Part shown: piece by piece, positions 36,903 to 48,868 of the stretch
Layout of the letters: each line of letters begins with the position of its first letter
Position numbering within the stretch: position 1 is the first letter of the stretch
Source of the DNA: Conoideocrella luteorostrata
Lineage: Eukaryota > Ascomycota > Sordariomycetes > Hypocreales > Clavicipitaceae
Reading direction: 5' to 3'
Length of the DNA stretch: 64,000 bases
Assembly (NCBI GenBank): GCA_032433595.1
Contig: JASWJB010000053.1
Coordinates: forward strand, 62,001-126,000
Program-made: the position numbers and the translations under genes
The notes under the pieces: model-generated
Databases searched by the model: none
What the model was told of the DNA's origin: nothing
What the model saw: only the letters and a program-made list of their open reading frames with translations

Positions 36903-37400
36903 TTACGATCGGGGCTTCTCCTTCTTCTCCTTCCACAGTGCCAGCAAGCCGACACCGGAAACCTTGACAACCTTAAATCGGACTCCAGGAATATCACCCT
37001 TGGCTTTTCCCTTGCGACCAAATCCAGCGAGTAAAACCTCGTCGTTCTCATCCACGAAGTTTAAGCAACCGTCGTTAGGAACTGCTCCAACAGTAAGTTT
37101 CCAATGAGCAAATACAGTCTGCAGTAGGGGATGGAACATACCGAAGGCGGTAACTTTCTTGCCGTTCTTGATCAATTGAACACGGACACATTTTCGGATG
37201 GCAGAGTTGGGCTGCTTGGCCTCAACACCAACTTTTTCAAGAACAATTCCCTTTGCGTGGGAAGAGCCACCGAAAGGTGAGGATTTGAAAGCAGTACCCA
37301 AAGCACGCTTTTTATAGTGTAGGTCGGCCCATTTCTGGTCCTTTCGGTTCGTTCGCAGCTTGCGGGCCGCGTTAAGACCACGGGGTTTGCCTCCAGCCAT
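36903..37400 (-). CDS. RPS23: 40S ribosomal protein S23 (uS12)
   Basis: Ribosomal protein uS12 of the decoding centre. Two exons, 37142-37400 and 36903-37081, give 145 residues, the exact family length. The frame also runs open through the 60-nt intron, so an unspliced reading would give 165 residues with a 20-residue insert between KKVTAF and VPNDGCLNF. That junction is invariant in the family and the insert has GTATGT and CAG ends, so it is an intron. [20 protein letters not shown] and [20 protein letters not shown] are unchanged from other eukaryotes. It is divergent from an orphan gene over a promoter with two TCACGTGA sites. Confidence 0.98.
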   Translation of the reverse strand: MAGGKPRGLNAARKLRTNRKDQKWADLHYKKRALGTAFKSSPFGGSSHAKGIVLEKVGVEAKQPNSAIRKCVRVQLIKNGKKVTAFGMFHPLLQTVFAHWKLTVGAVPNDGCLNFVDENDEVLLAGFGRKGKAKGDIPGVRFKVVKVSGVGLLALWKEKKEKPRS

Positions 37401-37776
37401 TATTGCTACGCCAAGTTAGCTATCAGAGAAAGGCCGTTATCAGAAAGGGCTCGAGGTCGAGACACCGCGATATTTGCTATACGCACCGATTTATATGGTT
37501 ACCGCTCGGCGATGGGTTAGTGATGGTCTTCGGAAAGTAGCGAAAAGTCAGGCTTAACCTACCGAGTTCGTAAGTAGGGTTTTCTGGCCCTAGAGCGTCG
37601 AAGGTGTGGACGAGGTCCACTAAAATGAGTCTGATCACGTGATTATTATTGTAGCTTGGATATCACGTGACTAAATACAAACATCGGTACAAGTGTTTCG
37701 AGAATCTGGATACCCCGAACTGACATTCACCGCTAATTTAATACAGTTGTTACTAGAATTCAGTGCCTTTCATGTC
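37401..37776. promoter_or_regulatory. Divergent promoter, RPS23 / orphan gene
   Basis: A 376-bp region. It contains two perfect TCACGTGA sites 28 bp apart (37635-37642 and 37663-37670). The RPS23 side may hold a 5' UTR intron, common for fungal ribosomal protein genes, but I could not fix its ends. Confidence 0.6.
37635..37670. promoter_or_regulatory. Paired TCACGTGA sites
   Basis: Two identical palindromic E-boxes at 37635-37642 and 37663-37670, start-to-start spacing 28 bp, less than three helical turns. They lie about 240 bp upstream of RPS23 and 110-140 bp upstream of the orphan gene. Cbf1-like control of ribosomal protein genes is known in fungi; use here is inferred. Confidence 0.5.
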
Positions 37777-38574
37777 ATGTCGAAATTAAAGAACCGGCCG
37801 CGCGATCCGCCTCCAGCTCTCTTCTTGCATCCTTCACCCGGTGCATCACATGTTTCTCTTTCCAGTATATCAGCACCAGTGGCGACTGCGAGGCAACATG
37901 CTGCTACAATACGACAGGAACAATCTAACCCAGAGCGTAGCATGTCTATCCGTTCAGGATCCGTTCTAGCTCCTGATGTACAGCGTAGCAGTCGAGCCGA
38001 TAGCACTCGAAGTACGGACAAGACAGATGCCTTGTGGGCCGAGATGCAAGCCACTTTGGAGGAAGTCGAACTGTCCGCATCTGGTGGCACACATGTATTT
38101 GGGTCTGAACACGACCGTAAACTTTCTGAATTACGCTCTGCGCAGATTGGTCTCGCTCAGGCTTGGGCAAGGAGTGAAGCTGACGACGCCATGGATACAT
38201 CGCTACGAAACCAGGCAATCTCCTCAGCTGGTAGTGAATTGCGCAATATACGTCGCACTTTGGAGCCACAAGAATCAAGAGATGAAAACAGTGCTGATGA
38301 AGCCAAGTCTATTATGAAGCCGCACGCCGATGGCACCACAGGCCAAAAAGAGAGTGTAGATGTCCTTGAATTCAACATGAAAGAAGAAACTGAGGTGGAT
38401 ATTATTCTTGGCAGAAATCGAAGAGAGGCCAACGATAAGTACTTTCAACGAGTCAACAACGGTGTTATCGATGTTGTGGCTAAATTGGAAGACGTCGCTG
38501 TTGCTATGCGCTCAGTTGAACAAGAAAGTCAGGGCGTTTGGAACGAAAGTAATATTGCTGATACAGCTTGCTAG
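37777..38574 (+). CDS. Uncharacterised Ser-rich protein with helical C-terminus
   Basis: Intronless; 265 residues from the Met at 37777 (MSKLKNRPRDPPP). The open frame extends upstream to 37693, but that part is hydrophobic and unlike the rest, and it would overlap the promoter. The N-terminal third is Pro/Ser/Arg-rich and likely disordered. From residue about 85 on, heptad-like helices appear (TDALWAEMQATLEEVELSAS, KLSELRSAQIGLAQAWARSE), followed by an acidic linker. The C-terminal helix around residues 205-260 is regular (DVLEFNMKEETEVDIILGRN and onward). The family is not recognised; a coiled-coil adaptor is the most that can be said. Confidence 0.72.
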   Translation: MSKLKNRPRDPPPALFLHPSPGASHVSLSSISAPVATARQHAATIRQEQSNPERSMSIRSGSVLAPDVQRSSRADSTRSTDKTDALWAEMQATLEEVELSASGGTHVFGSEHDRKLSELRSAQIGLAQAWARSEADDAMDTSLRNQAISSAGSELRNIRRTLEPQESRDENSADEAKSIMKPHADGTTGQKESVDVLEFNMKEETEVDIILGRNRREANDKYFQRVNNGVIDVVAKLEDVAVAMRSVEQESQGVWNESNIADTAC

Positions 38575-39500
38575 GCACTGCTTCGAACGGTGAATCAGTA
38601 ACGTCTATAATTTGCATGTAACATATATGCCCTCGTCTGCTATAAGTGACGGAATATCAGCACTTAGAACGCCTGTATCGTCTAATACTGGAAGCCACTA
38701 AATCTTGCTAAGGGCATACAACGTCCACACTTATTGCGGTTTTTCAGGCTACACCACTCGGCAAACAAATAGGTCCACAAAATAATGTGCATGCCGTATT
38801 TACAGGAATGACTGGTGAGTGTGTAAATAATTTTGCAAGGGCTTATGAGATATTGCCTCGTCATACAGCCGGCGCAATTGTAGCTATGATCTGCCAACGA
38901 AAGGAGTAGGGGCATGAATCTCCCAGGCATGAGCTGGTAATCTAAATAGGTACGATATGAATAACGCCGGCAAACTCACATCGATAGTTGGCTTCCCAAG
39001 CTCCTCGGCTCTCAGTCATACTGTGTTTCGATCATTAAATACCTACAGTCTGTGTGCATAAATTTCCAATCCCCCCAGAGGTCAGTTGCGGTACTCGAGC
39101 TGGGTTGGAAATTATCGCACTCCCACTGTACTTCAAATTAAATTAAGGAAGTTTATGCTCAAAAATATGGTTTCCGAACAAATAAATTTCTGGGGACAGT
39201 GGACGTGGCAACGAACATAGTATTACGTCAATCCGATTGCGGTGGGGTTCTTCGCACACTTGGCGCCTTCCTAATCTGGCAGGTTGCAACGAAACTCCGA
39301 ACAGCAGGTGATGCACCGGATCAATATTTTAGCGACTGGTACCTCGATGATAGTGATGAGTGTCCGCCACCTCATGTCCGATTAACAGATTCTGTCGTCG
39401 TCATCATACTTCGCTTTATCTACGGAGTACAATATCACCGGTTGTGCGCCATCATAATCTCATCTTTACAAAATCCACTTTTGAGGCTGAATCAATTACA
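38575..39500. other. Intergenic, upstream of small secreted protein gene
   Basis: 0.9 kb with no supported gene. It holds one TACGGAGTA at 39421-39429, about 70 bp upstream of the next start codon. An open frame at 39199-39504 has no recognisable feature. Confidence 0.5.
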
Positions 39501-39844
39501 ATGAGACTTCTGCCACAACTGGTTATCGCTCTTGCGGCTGTACCCGCAGCGCGTGCTGTTGACCAGAAGAAATCAGCTATTGTATACTTCGACAACCCAG
39601 GCACTCCTGATTCCGTGATCGACCAAGCAAAGGAATCTATTATTAAAGCAGGGGGTAAAATTACGCATGTTTACTCTATTATAAGGTACGTGCACCCGTG
39701 GAAGTGTTCTGCTTGATTACTTATGTCGAGCACCGCAGGGGCTTTGCTGTTATTGCGCCAGAGAAGGCGCTGGAAAGTGTGCAATCATGGGGGACAGATC
39801 ATTCAATGAGGATTGAGGAAGACCAGATAATTTCAAGTCAGTGA
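39501..39844 (+). CDS. Small secreted protein with I9 (subtilisin propeptide/inhibitor) fold
   Basis: 96 residues from two exons, 39501-39685 and 39739-39844, with a 53-nt intron. A clear signal peptide (MRLLPQLVIALAAVPAARA) precedes a compact domain: SAIVYFDNPGTPDSVIDQAK, a helix with GGKITHVYSII, then GFAVIAPEKALESVQSW and a hydrophobic end. This order matches peptidase inhibitor I9 / proteinase B inhibitor proteins, which bind subtilisin-like proteases or act as their folding chaperones. It stands alone with no protease domain, so it should act in trans. The intron falls just before the GFAVIAP strand, a usual place in fungal homologues as I remember them. The inhibitory role is inferred. 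Confidence 0.8.
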
Positions 39845-40860
39845 TAAACGAGTCGGAAAGTTTGCGAAGGATATCACGCTGCGTGATACCGTACAATCAT
39901 TGATGGGATGAGACGAGCAAAGGAAAGGACCGAAGATGTTTGGTTGCCGAACACACTTGATACCCGCTTTATCTTGGCGAGTCCAATTTTCTTTTGTACA
40001 CATGGTTTATAGCGTATTGCGAATACTGAAATTTCCTCGATATCTTGTCGCCCTAATGAGCAAGCAATTGCAAGGTGATTGGCGCGCTCAGATAGACCGC
40101 CATTCAGGCTGTAAATATCGGGACAGGCCTATTTCAGCACTCAACTCTTTGGATTATATGACATTGGTAGAAAATTCTCAATGTTAACGTCGCTCCACGT
40201 TTCCCACATGCTCGTACAAACTAGCACAGAGACTTGCTGCGCGTGGTATTCGTTTGCAGAGAGCACTTCCTTCATATCTGCATAAACAGCAAAAATCTCA
40301 TCTGTTTCGCATCTATCTCGGAACCTAGCAGGCAAGAATCTGGGAATGTAAAACTTACACTACGGTGTGCAGTACATTAGCATCGAAGCGTTGGCGTCAA
40401 CGCTGTCATGGAGACTGAAGTGCATCACGTACTTACCCTAGCATGCGGGGGACAAATTATGTGACACTTGGCAGCGTGGTTTGGTTAGCCATGAAGCGTC
40501 ACGTAATTTGTCCCCCGCATGCCTAGGAACTTAAGTTGAGTGGGCTACCCTGATAGTGGAGTCGCTGACATATTTTGATGTACGACCCCTGCCACAGTCG
40601 CGTCAAATGTGCCTGTTACTCCCGACTGCTTCAGTAGCTCCTTCATATTGAGATTCTCTTGCTTCAGTTCCAGATTTTAGATGCGACTGCGCAAGACAGC
40701 GTCAAAAATTATCTGACAGCTAATGCTCCTTTAAAGTCGCTATGTTTTCCCTAATTTCAGTTCGAAAGTAGCCAAACTGCGTCGCCGTCCTACGTTTCCT
40801 ATCCATCATTGAACTTTGGCCTGCCGTGATCAAGATAACCTCCATTTTTGCGCCAAGACC
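39845..40860. other. Intergenic with a hairpin element
   Basis: 1.0 kb without a supported gene. It contains the inverted-repeat element at 40437-40527 and, at its right end, the promoter and 5' UTR of the Hook gene. Confidence 0.5.
40437..40527. mobile_element. 91-bp inverted-repeat (MITE-like) element
   Basis: Left arm 40437-40465 contains CATGCGGGGGACAAATTA and ends in TGTGAC; right arm 40498-40527 is its inverse (GTCACGTAATTTGTCCCCC then GCATG). The arms pair over about 28 bp with one mismatch and one single-base indel, around a 32-nt loop. There is no open frame. The size and shape fit a very short MITE or an inverted-repeat remnant, but a transcribed hairpin is also possible. No clear target-site duplication could be assigned. 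Confidence 0.55.
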
Positions 40861-43800
40861 ATGCCGACTTACAGCCCCAGAGCGCAGGTCGCTCTCCTCA
40901 AAGCAGTGAGTGAAATTTGCCCGAAACTTCTGCTCTCATGTTCACTGGATCTTGGCACATTAGAGGTAGCTAAAGTTTGAGGTAGGCAAACCGTGTTTTT
41001 GATTTGGGTCAAGTTGCGGAGTCTCTCGAAGAATTAGCAAATGGCATTTCTCTTGGTCAAATCCTTCACGAACTAGATTCCGAATTCGATCCATCCCACC
41101 TCGAGTCCAATCAAGGCACTTCAAAGTACTTGACGAACAAGCGGAATATCCAAACAGTTTACAAAGGTCTCTTCAGATTTATTCGTCGACAAGTTCCCGA
41201 GCTTAGTTGTCAGGCCAAGAAGTTTGATTATCATGCCGTTGCAGATAACCCCGAGCCTCAAGGCATAAGTCAGGTAGGTGACATCTAAATTGTCTTTCAA
41301 CATTGTAGTTAATACTGACACCGTCTTCAGTTGCTTGCGGTTATGGTATCTGCTGCTGCTATGGGCCCCGATAATGGAAAATACGTGCCAAGGATACAAC
41401 ATGGACTCGACCGTGAGAACCAGGCAGAGATAATGCAGATCATCCGCACAATGCAACAGGACATAGCTAACTACAAGGATGACGACGATCTCGACGAAGC
41501 CATTGATGCTGTCATGGAGGCCCGAGACATTGACCTGCTGGTAGAAGAGCAGAATGCCGCTCTAAGACAACAGCTAGAAAGCTCCAAAAAGACCTTGTCA
41601 GATTACATCACCCGCTTGGAATATTTGCAGCAGAGCCATGAGGAGTTGAAGTATGAAAAAGAGAAGAATGATCGGGAGCTCGAGGTTTTGCGTAAAGCAA
41701 CGCAAGACGGTGCCAACAGCGAGGAAGCTATTAAAGTCCTTGAAGCTCGAGTTCACGAGCAAATGGAAATTATAGCCAGGAATGAGGAAACGATTAGGAG
41801 CCATGACCGTGTGAAGGCACAACTAGAGAGTGAGGTGCTAAGGCTCAATCAGAAAAGCGTTCAGGCAGATGAACTTCGAGACCAAGTATCAGAATGGAAG
41901 CACAAGGCAGAAGAATTTGAGAAGAAGGCCAATACTGCAGAAAGATACAAACAGAAACTGGAGTCGCAGCAACATCTAGCCAAAGAAGTGCAAAATTTAC
42001 AATATGAAAAAGCTGAGTTGCAAGAGCAGCTACGGTCTCTGTTAGATGACAGGGAGAAGAATGACCGAACAAGAAAGGCCGAAGATGAGCTCACTAAGAT
42101 GATAACTCAATCCGAACAGCATTTGTGGGATGAGCGCAACCAGAAAACTCAGCTAATCAAAGACCTCGCTGGATTAGAGGAGGAGCTTAACAGGTTAAAA
42201 GCCCAAAGAACACATGACGAACGCTTTATTCAGGATTTGCAAGAGCAGGTGCAGCAAGAGCCGCATATGACGGCTTCTGGCGAAACTATCGGTGCGGCAT
42301 CTGGCACATTCAGTCTGGAGGATGAGCTAAATAATGCAACCGATGAGGATAGACAAGCCAACCTTCCTCTAGAGCTGTCACGTCTTAAAGCCGAAAACGA
42401 GCTTCTGCGACGAACACTAGGATCAACTGGTGATGCTGCCTTGCTTAAACGGGACCTTGAGGAACAACGCCGCCAGCGAGATCGTCTCCAGCAGAATTTT
42501 AATGACATTTTTGAAAAACACACAGTATCCCAAGAACAGATTGCGGCATTGGTGAATGACTCTACTTGCGAAGGGTAAGAAGAATATGCTGAATCGTGAC
42601 TAATACCGGGATTCGAACAGTGCTAATCGTATTTCGCTCATTGCAGATCCAAAGCGTTCATCAGCCTACGATCTCAATTGACGCGTTCTCAAAGTGAACT
42701 TGATGACATGAGAAAACAAGCTCATGGTCTGCAGTCACAGATGTTGGACACAGATCGGGAATTGATATCGGCAAAAGCAAGGCTTTCAGCCGCGGAAAAG
42801 GGAGGAATCGAGGCTATAGATGAACTCAAGAGCACTGACAAGCTGATATCCGAATCCCTCAAAGCAGAGCTTGACCGCTTGAGAGAAGACTACAATTTCG
42901 GCGTGAGTGAACGAGACGCACAAAAGTCTCAACTTATCGAGGCTTTACTTGCCAAGGACAGATTTAGAAAAGAAATCGAGGACACAAAGGAACTACAAGA
43001 AACTTCGACAAATGGGCCTGCCGACACGGACATGTCCGAGGCGATGAGAAAGTCCAGTGAAAAGATAGAAAAGCTTCGCACACGCCTGAAGGAGCGTAAG
43101 CAGGTGAGTTGGCTCTGCCATTGTTTCCTAAACTCCTATCGTCGCCCTGCCATGTCGCTTTTTCTTTTTCTTTTTGGAAAGTTCAGTGTGGAAACTGGTC
43201 AGCCAGACTGCGAATTCAGGAAGGTATAAGCTACCAGGATGTGAAGCCACAATGATTCGGTATAGACAAACTTGCTGCGTTGATACTCACACGTACCATC
43301 ATTAAGGCCGTTATCAACGATTGATAAAGGGCCCTAATGAGCGAACTTTCTGTGTGGTCGTAGCATTGAGATGACTTTCAGAACAGTCTTAAACGAGGAG
43401 CTATGTTGTTGTCAGCACCCAAGAAATAACACTTCAATTCGACCGGCTTGCCATATTCGTTCTAACTTTAGTCACCTACAGCAACTTGAACAGTCTGAAC
43501 AAGAAAAACTTGATCTGCAAAATCGGCTTAAGACGGCTCAAGTTGGCAAAACCTCTTTATCACAAGGAGTAAGTCTATTATTTCAACACCGTGCTCAGAT
43601 GGCTACTTTTTATTGCCATTGTCTAGTGGGATAATATGTTTTGCTAACTGAGATGTATCAACAAGGTGGCTGTTGATCAGATGATAAGGAACTTACAGAG
43701 AGAAAATGCTCTTATTGCGACGGCTTGGTATGACCTCACCAGCCGACTACAGAGCAACCATGTTGTGCTTCAGCGGCGGCATGATGCCCCTCGAAGCTGG

Positions 43801-43913
43801 TTGAACAAGCAGAGGCAGATGGTCAATGGTCAGTTGCGCCAACGCGACTTGCTCTACCTCTACTGACCAAGATTGTTCCAGCAACCCCACGAAGATACGA
43901 TCTAATGGGTTGA
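40861..43913 (+). CDS. Hook family dynein cargo adaptor
   Basis: HookA-like protein that links early endosomes, through its C-terminal cargo region, to dynein-dynactin. Seven exons: 40861-40905, 40986-41273, 41331-42574, 42647-43103, 43482-43568, 43666-43828 and 43882-43913; 771 residues, all phases consistent. The N-terminal HOOK (calponin-homology-like) domain spans about residues 1-150 (SLEELANGISLGQILHELDS, VYKGLFRFIRRQVPEL). Residues 170-700 are nearly continuous coiled coil (EEQNAALRQQLESSKKTL, HKAEEFEKKANTAERYKQKL). The C-terminal ENALIATAWYDLTSRLQSNH and VVLQRRHDAPRSWL blocks are the conserved Hook end. The fourth intron is 378 nt, several times longer than its neighbours. The last exon of 32 nt is inferred from splice signals; the alternative is a stop inside the preceding frame. 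Confidence 0.88.
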
Positions 43914-44487
43914 GCTTGCCATACGCGAACTTGCCGAAGCTTAGGGCATACGTCACACGATACGAGCTATGCAAGCTCTTGAGTATGTAGTCTGGATACA
44001 CTACCTGAACTTACTTCATAATTCTCTTCCCTATTTCATAAACTCATTCCTAGCCTAGTTTGGATTTGGATGTTGACATATGGATTTTACAAGCTGTGTA
44101 GTGAGTTGAACTCTCCGAATTATTAACTCCTCATACCCGCTTAGACTATTATTCTTTTTAATACATGTGACAATTTCTTACTTGGTTTTGTTTAAATCTT
44201 TTTCAGATATACTTTCGCGATTATCTCGTCAGCCTATCCTAAGAACCACGGTACATACTAGAGCTTTTCAATTTTGAAAATTCAAGCCCATTAGAGCGCT
44301 GTGTTGTATTTCACTAGTATTGCAAGTAATAGTTCGACTCCAATATTATTATTGTATGTTGTTGATACATGCAGATATAATAATCTGGACCATAAGACTA
44401 CATAGTGTGCCTAATTTGGTGCGAGAATACGTCCGCCTTCAAAACGGAAGTGCAATGCTAACTTGATTGCATCGCCACAAAGTCAAT
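43914..44487. other. Convergent 3' region, Hook / ADK1
   Basis: A 574-bp AT-rich gap between converging genes with T-rich and A-rich runs; presumably both 3' UTRs. No gene is seen. Confidence 0.5.
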
Positions 44488-45510
<1,023 letters not shown>

Positions 45511-46654
45511 AGTCGTAGAAGGAAAAGTAGTGGTTCAAGGTAGTTAGACGCGGCAGTGCGATAGGCAATTGGCGGACGAAATAATCTCGAAGTCGGGTAA
45601 CAAGTTAAAAAAAAAAGGGTGGGCTGCGAGATTTGAGGCGCGCGGATATCGGAGGACCAAGGTCGAGGAGGAAAAGAAGAATTGGCACTGAAGTCTGGAA
45701 TTCTGACAGAAGAAGCGCTGACAGCAGAGCCAGGGTCCGGGATGGTTTTCTTGTGATTCTGCCGACTTGGACCAGCTGTGCTCGGTTCGGCGCTGTGATT
45801 GGCTGTGAGCCCTTTTTGGTCCTCGGCTGGACCATGGTCGTACCAGGTAACTAACTACCAAGTACTTACTCTAGGTTTTTTCTGCGTTTGATACAGCACT
45901 TTATCTGTGGGGCATCGTTGTTGCCAAGGCCAAACATTTCCAGCCGCCAATAGATATAGCGAGTGGGAGAGCCGTGGGCGAAAAAATAGCATCAATAGTT
46001 GTACGAGTTGGGAGATCTGGCAGATTGGATGACTACTAAGAAAGACAGGCTAAATTCGAAGACTGCTATGCCAAAGCAAACCGCAAGAAGTGCCCGCATA
46101 TGAGCATGCGATGCTGTGCATCTATGCTTGAGCGCACTAAAATCCTTGATTAAAAAATGTCTATTGAAGCTACCCTATATAAGATGGCTAAAAGTTTGTC
46201 GTGCCGCATCGCAGAGCTTCACCTGCCCACTTTACTTAGGTAATCACGAATAGGAAGCTGATAGGACCACGTGACCTAGCACAATGATCCGTAGGCCACC
46301 ATGCTCAGCTCTCTGGTCCACCACCATGCCACTGAGAAGCTGCTAGGCAAGCCGACCTTAACCATTTGGCGGATGCGAAGTTCGCAACATTATCTCCATT
46401 GCGAGCCCCTACATCCTGACCTATCTTTTCATCAAAAGGCGGTTGGAATAAGCTCCTTGCACAACGAGACGTTTTCCCCTGGGAGGCTGCGATAACTGCT
46501 GGGGTTGTCAATCAGTTTAGGATCCCGTTGCAAGGCAGCCAGTCGTCCACGTACCTCGACCGCGGAACTAATATTCACCAAATTTTGGTTTCCCTTCGAC
46601 GTGCCCACACAGTCTTATTTTTTTGATTAATCATTATACATCTGAGAAGATATC
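45511..46654. promoter_or_regulatory. Divergent region, ADK1 / RPN8
   Basis: 1.14 kb between divergent genes, so both promoters lie here. It has an A-run at 45607-45616 and a CACGTG at 46268-46273. Several open frames overlap on both strands without recognisable features. Confidence 0.5.
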
Positions 46655-47879
46655 ATGCCTACTACCACCGCAGAAACGCTTTCACTCGTCACTCGGAACG
46701 TGTCCGTGGCACCTTTGGTCCTGCTCTCCACTGTCGACCACTACAACCGCACAGTTCAGAACAAGACAAAAAGGCGGGTAGTAGGTGTTTTGCTAGGACA
46801 GAACGACGGCAAAAACGTGAGAGTATCGAACAGCTTTGCGGGTAAGTTGTTATCGTGTTCTTCCACGTTGCTCACTATTTGGCCTTCTAATCTACTTTGT
46901 TCTTCAGTACCATTTGAGGAGGATGATAAGGACCCTTCCGTTTGGTTCCTAGACCATAACTATGTGGAGTCCATGAATGACATGTTCAAGAAAGTCAACG
47001 CCCGAGAAAAGTTGATCGGATGGTATCACTCCGGTCCCAAACTCCGAGCATCAGATCTCGAAATCAACGAGTTGTTCAAGCGATATACGCCAAATCCACT
47101 GCTTGTTATCATCGATGTTCAGCCCAAAGAGTCTGGCGTACCAACTGATGCGTATTTCGCTGTAGAGGAAATCAAAGACGTGAGTAATCAAGCTTCCTCA
47201 GCTGTTTCTGTAGTGATGCATATTCAGCTCTATTGAGAGGCAGCATCTATAATTACGCCGTGTCTTTCGTTATCTATGCGTGTACTAACTTGATTATCAG
47301 GACGGTACTACGACCTCTAGGACTTTCGTTCATACGCCATCCATCATTGAAGCGGAAGAAGCGGAGGAAATAGGTGTTGAACATTTACTCCGAGACATTC
47401 GGGATGTTGCAGTTGGTACTCTCTCGACACGCGTTACAAATCAGCTACAGTCGCTCCAAGGCCTTCATTTACGGCTACGTGACATTGGCGCCTATCTGCA
47501 AAAAGTTTTAGATGGGCAATTACCAGTAAACCATGCAATTCTAGGAAATCTCCAGGATGTCTTCAATCTGTTGCCAAACCTATCCAGCCCCGAACGCGAT
47601 GAAAAGTCTGGTAATGGAGAATTGGCATACGCTATGAGCATTAAGACGAATGATCAACTTATGGCCATCTATCTGAGCAGTTTGATAAGGGCCATTACAG
47701 CTTTCCACGATCTTATAGAGAACAAAATACAGAACAGGCAGCAACAGGAGGAGAAGGAAGCAAAGAAGGATGAAGCTGGAAACAAGGATGACAGCAAAGA
47801 AACTAGTCTGGGTGGAATGAATGGCGAACAGAAAGAGAGCAGTGACAAGCCAAAGGAAACGAAGGACAAAAAGAAATAG
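46655..47879 (+). CDS. RPN8: 26S proteasome regulatory subunit Rpn8
   Basis: Lid subunit of the 19S regulatory particle and partner of the deubiquitinase Rpn11. Exons 46655-46841, 46908-47179 and 47301-47879; introns 66 and 121 nt; 345 residues. The MPN domain spans about residues 15-150 ([46 protein letters not shown]). The metal-binding HxH pair of catalytic JAMM enzymes is absent, as expected for inactive MPN- subunits. The helical C-terminal part ([40 protein letters not shown]) matches Rpn8. The last 45 residues are a highly charged Lys/Glu tail. Confidence 0.97.
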
Positions 47880-48136
47880 CGATGCTAGAGTATTTAGAAG
47901 CTAATCAGGCGCCATTTTTTAACCTGTAGATACTCTGGATGGCGCAATTTCAGTCTACATGAGTCCCATACTTGTACACTGACCAAGTTACGTTAATAGA
48001 CTGGTAAAACTATTGAGGGTATGCCGTGTAATTTAATCCAACACAGGTCCGTCTTTTTAAAACCCGGTTTGTACAATATGCCGTATTACGATTTGTTTTT
48101 GGATATCCAAGATACTACTTTATCCAGACTTCGAAG

Positions 48137-48868
48137 TTATAAATCGGACACCAGAGCTGCCATATCGCATTTTGAAAAAACCCCTTCCATAATCCCAGCC
48201 ACTTGTGACCCTGCCCATTTCTCTGCGAGGAAGCACGCGAGGAGGTGCTTACAACATGACATATGGCCAATTGTATTGACACTTCCTGGACCGGGTAGAG
48301 TTCCCTCTGATGGGCGACCAAACCCCGAACACGGCACTGCAGCCACAGGGGAAACCGGATTGCCATCTAGGTTCCGATCGCAAAATTTGTCGAGAGAGAA
48401 TCCAGTGCAGGAGCAATTCCAAGCCGCCAGATGCACAATATGCCCGGTTGATGTTCCACGGACATCACTCATATTAAACCTGGAGTTACTTGTGGAAAGT
48501 AGCGATTGAACACTATAAACTGGCAGATACCCATGACTCAGTTCCTTTCGATCATTTGACACTGAGTTCAATTCGTGATGGATATTAATGTCGAGACCAT
48601 CGACAGTTGGTATTTTTTTGGTGCTGGGTGGGTCTGCCTTCACTTGTATTCTTGCAACAAGCTGCCTGTCTAACAAGTCTAGCGCTGGTAAGACAAGACT
48701 CGGGAAAAGTACATGAAGTGTAAGCATCAGTCCCCGAAAATCTGCGATCATTTCACCGTCGCGCAGTTGTGGCCGACCATCGCTAAATGGATTCAACGAG
48801 GCACGCCCCGACTCGGATATCGATGCTATAAGCGACGACAAAATTTGCTGGTGGGAGCGCAGTGTCAT
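48137..48868 (-). CDS. SWIM-domain protein, Sws1/Shu2-like
   Basis: Intronless, 243 residues. The C-terminal half has a SWIM zinc-binding pattern CxCx(n)CxH: HLAAWNCSCTGFSLDKF, then an insert, then SCCKHLLACFLAEKW. SWIM proteins of this size are the Sws1/Shu2 (ZSWIM7) family, partners of Rad51 paralogues in homologous recombination and meiotic repair. The N-terminal half is helical (HQQILSSLIASISESGRASL, HVLFPSLVLPALDLLDRQL). The HLAAWNCSC spacing fits Sws1 better than MEKK1-type SWIM proteins. Assignment rests on one domain, so moderate confidence. A predicted meiotic-recombination role is inference from the family. Confidence 0.68.
   Translation of the reverse strand: MTLRSHQQILSSLIASISESGRASLNPFSDGRPQLRDGEMIADFRGLMLTLHVLFPSLVLPALDLLDRQLVARIQVKADPPSTKKIPTVDGLDINIHHELNSVSNDRKELSHGYLPVYSVQSLLSTSNSRFNMSDVRGTSTGHIVHLAAWNCSCTGFSLDKFCDRNLDGNPVSPVAAVPCSGFGRPSEGTLPGPGSVNTIGHMSCCKHLLACFLAEKWAGSQVAGIMEGVFSKCDMAALVSDL

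Noticed and set aside
36903..37400. RPS23 read as a 165-residue protein with a novel 20-residue insert.
   Set aside because: Removing a 60-nt GTATGT..CAG intron restores the exact 145-residue family sequence.
40983..40985. A TAG directly before the second Hook exon, which could be read as another Trp-to-stop change like those in the AMA1-like gene.
   Set aside because: It is the AG end of a normal intron with a GTGAGT donor, and the frame closes without reading it.
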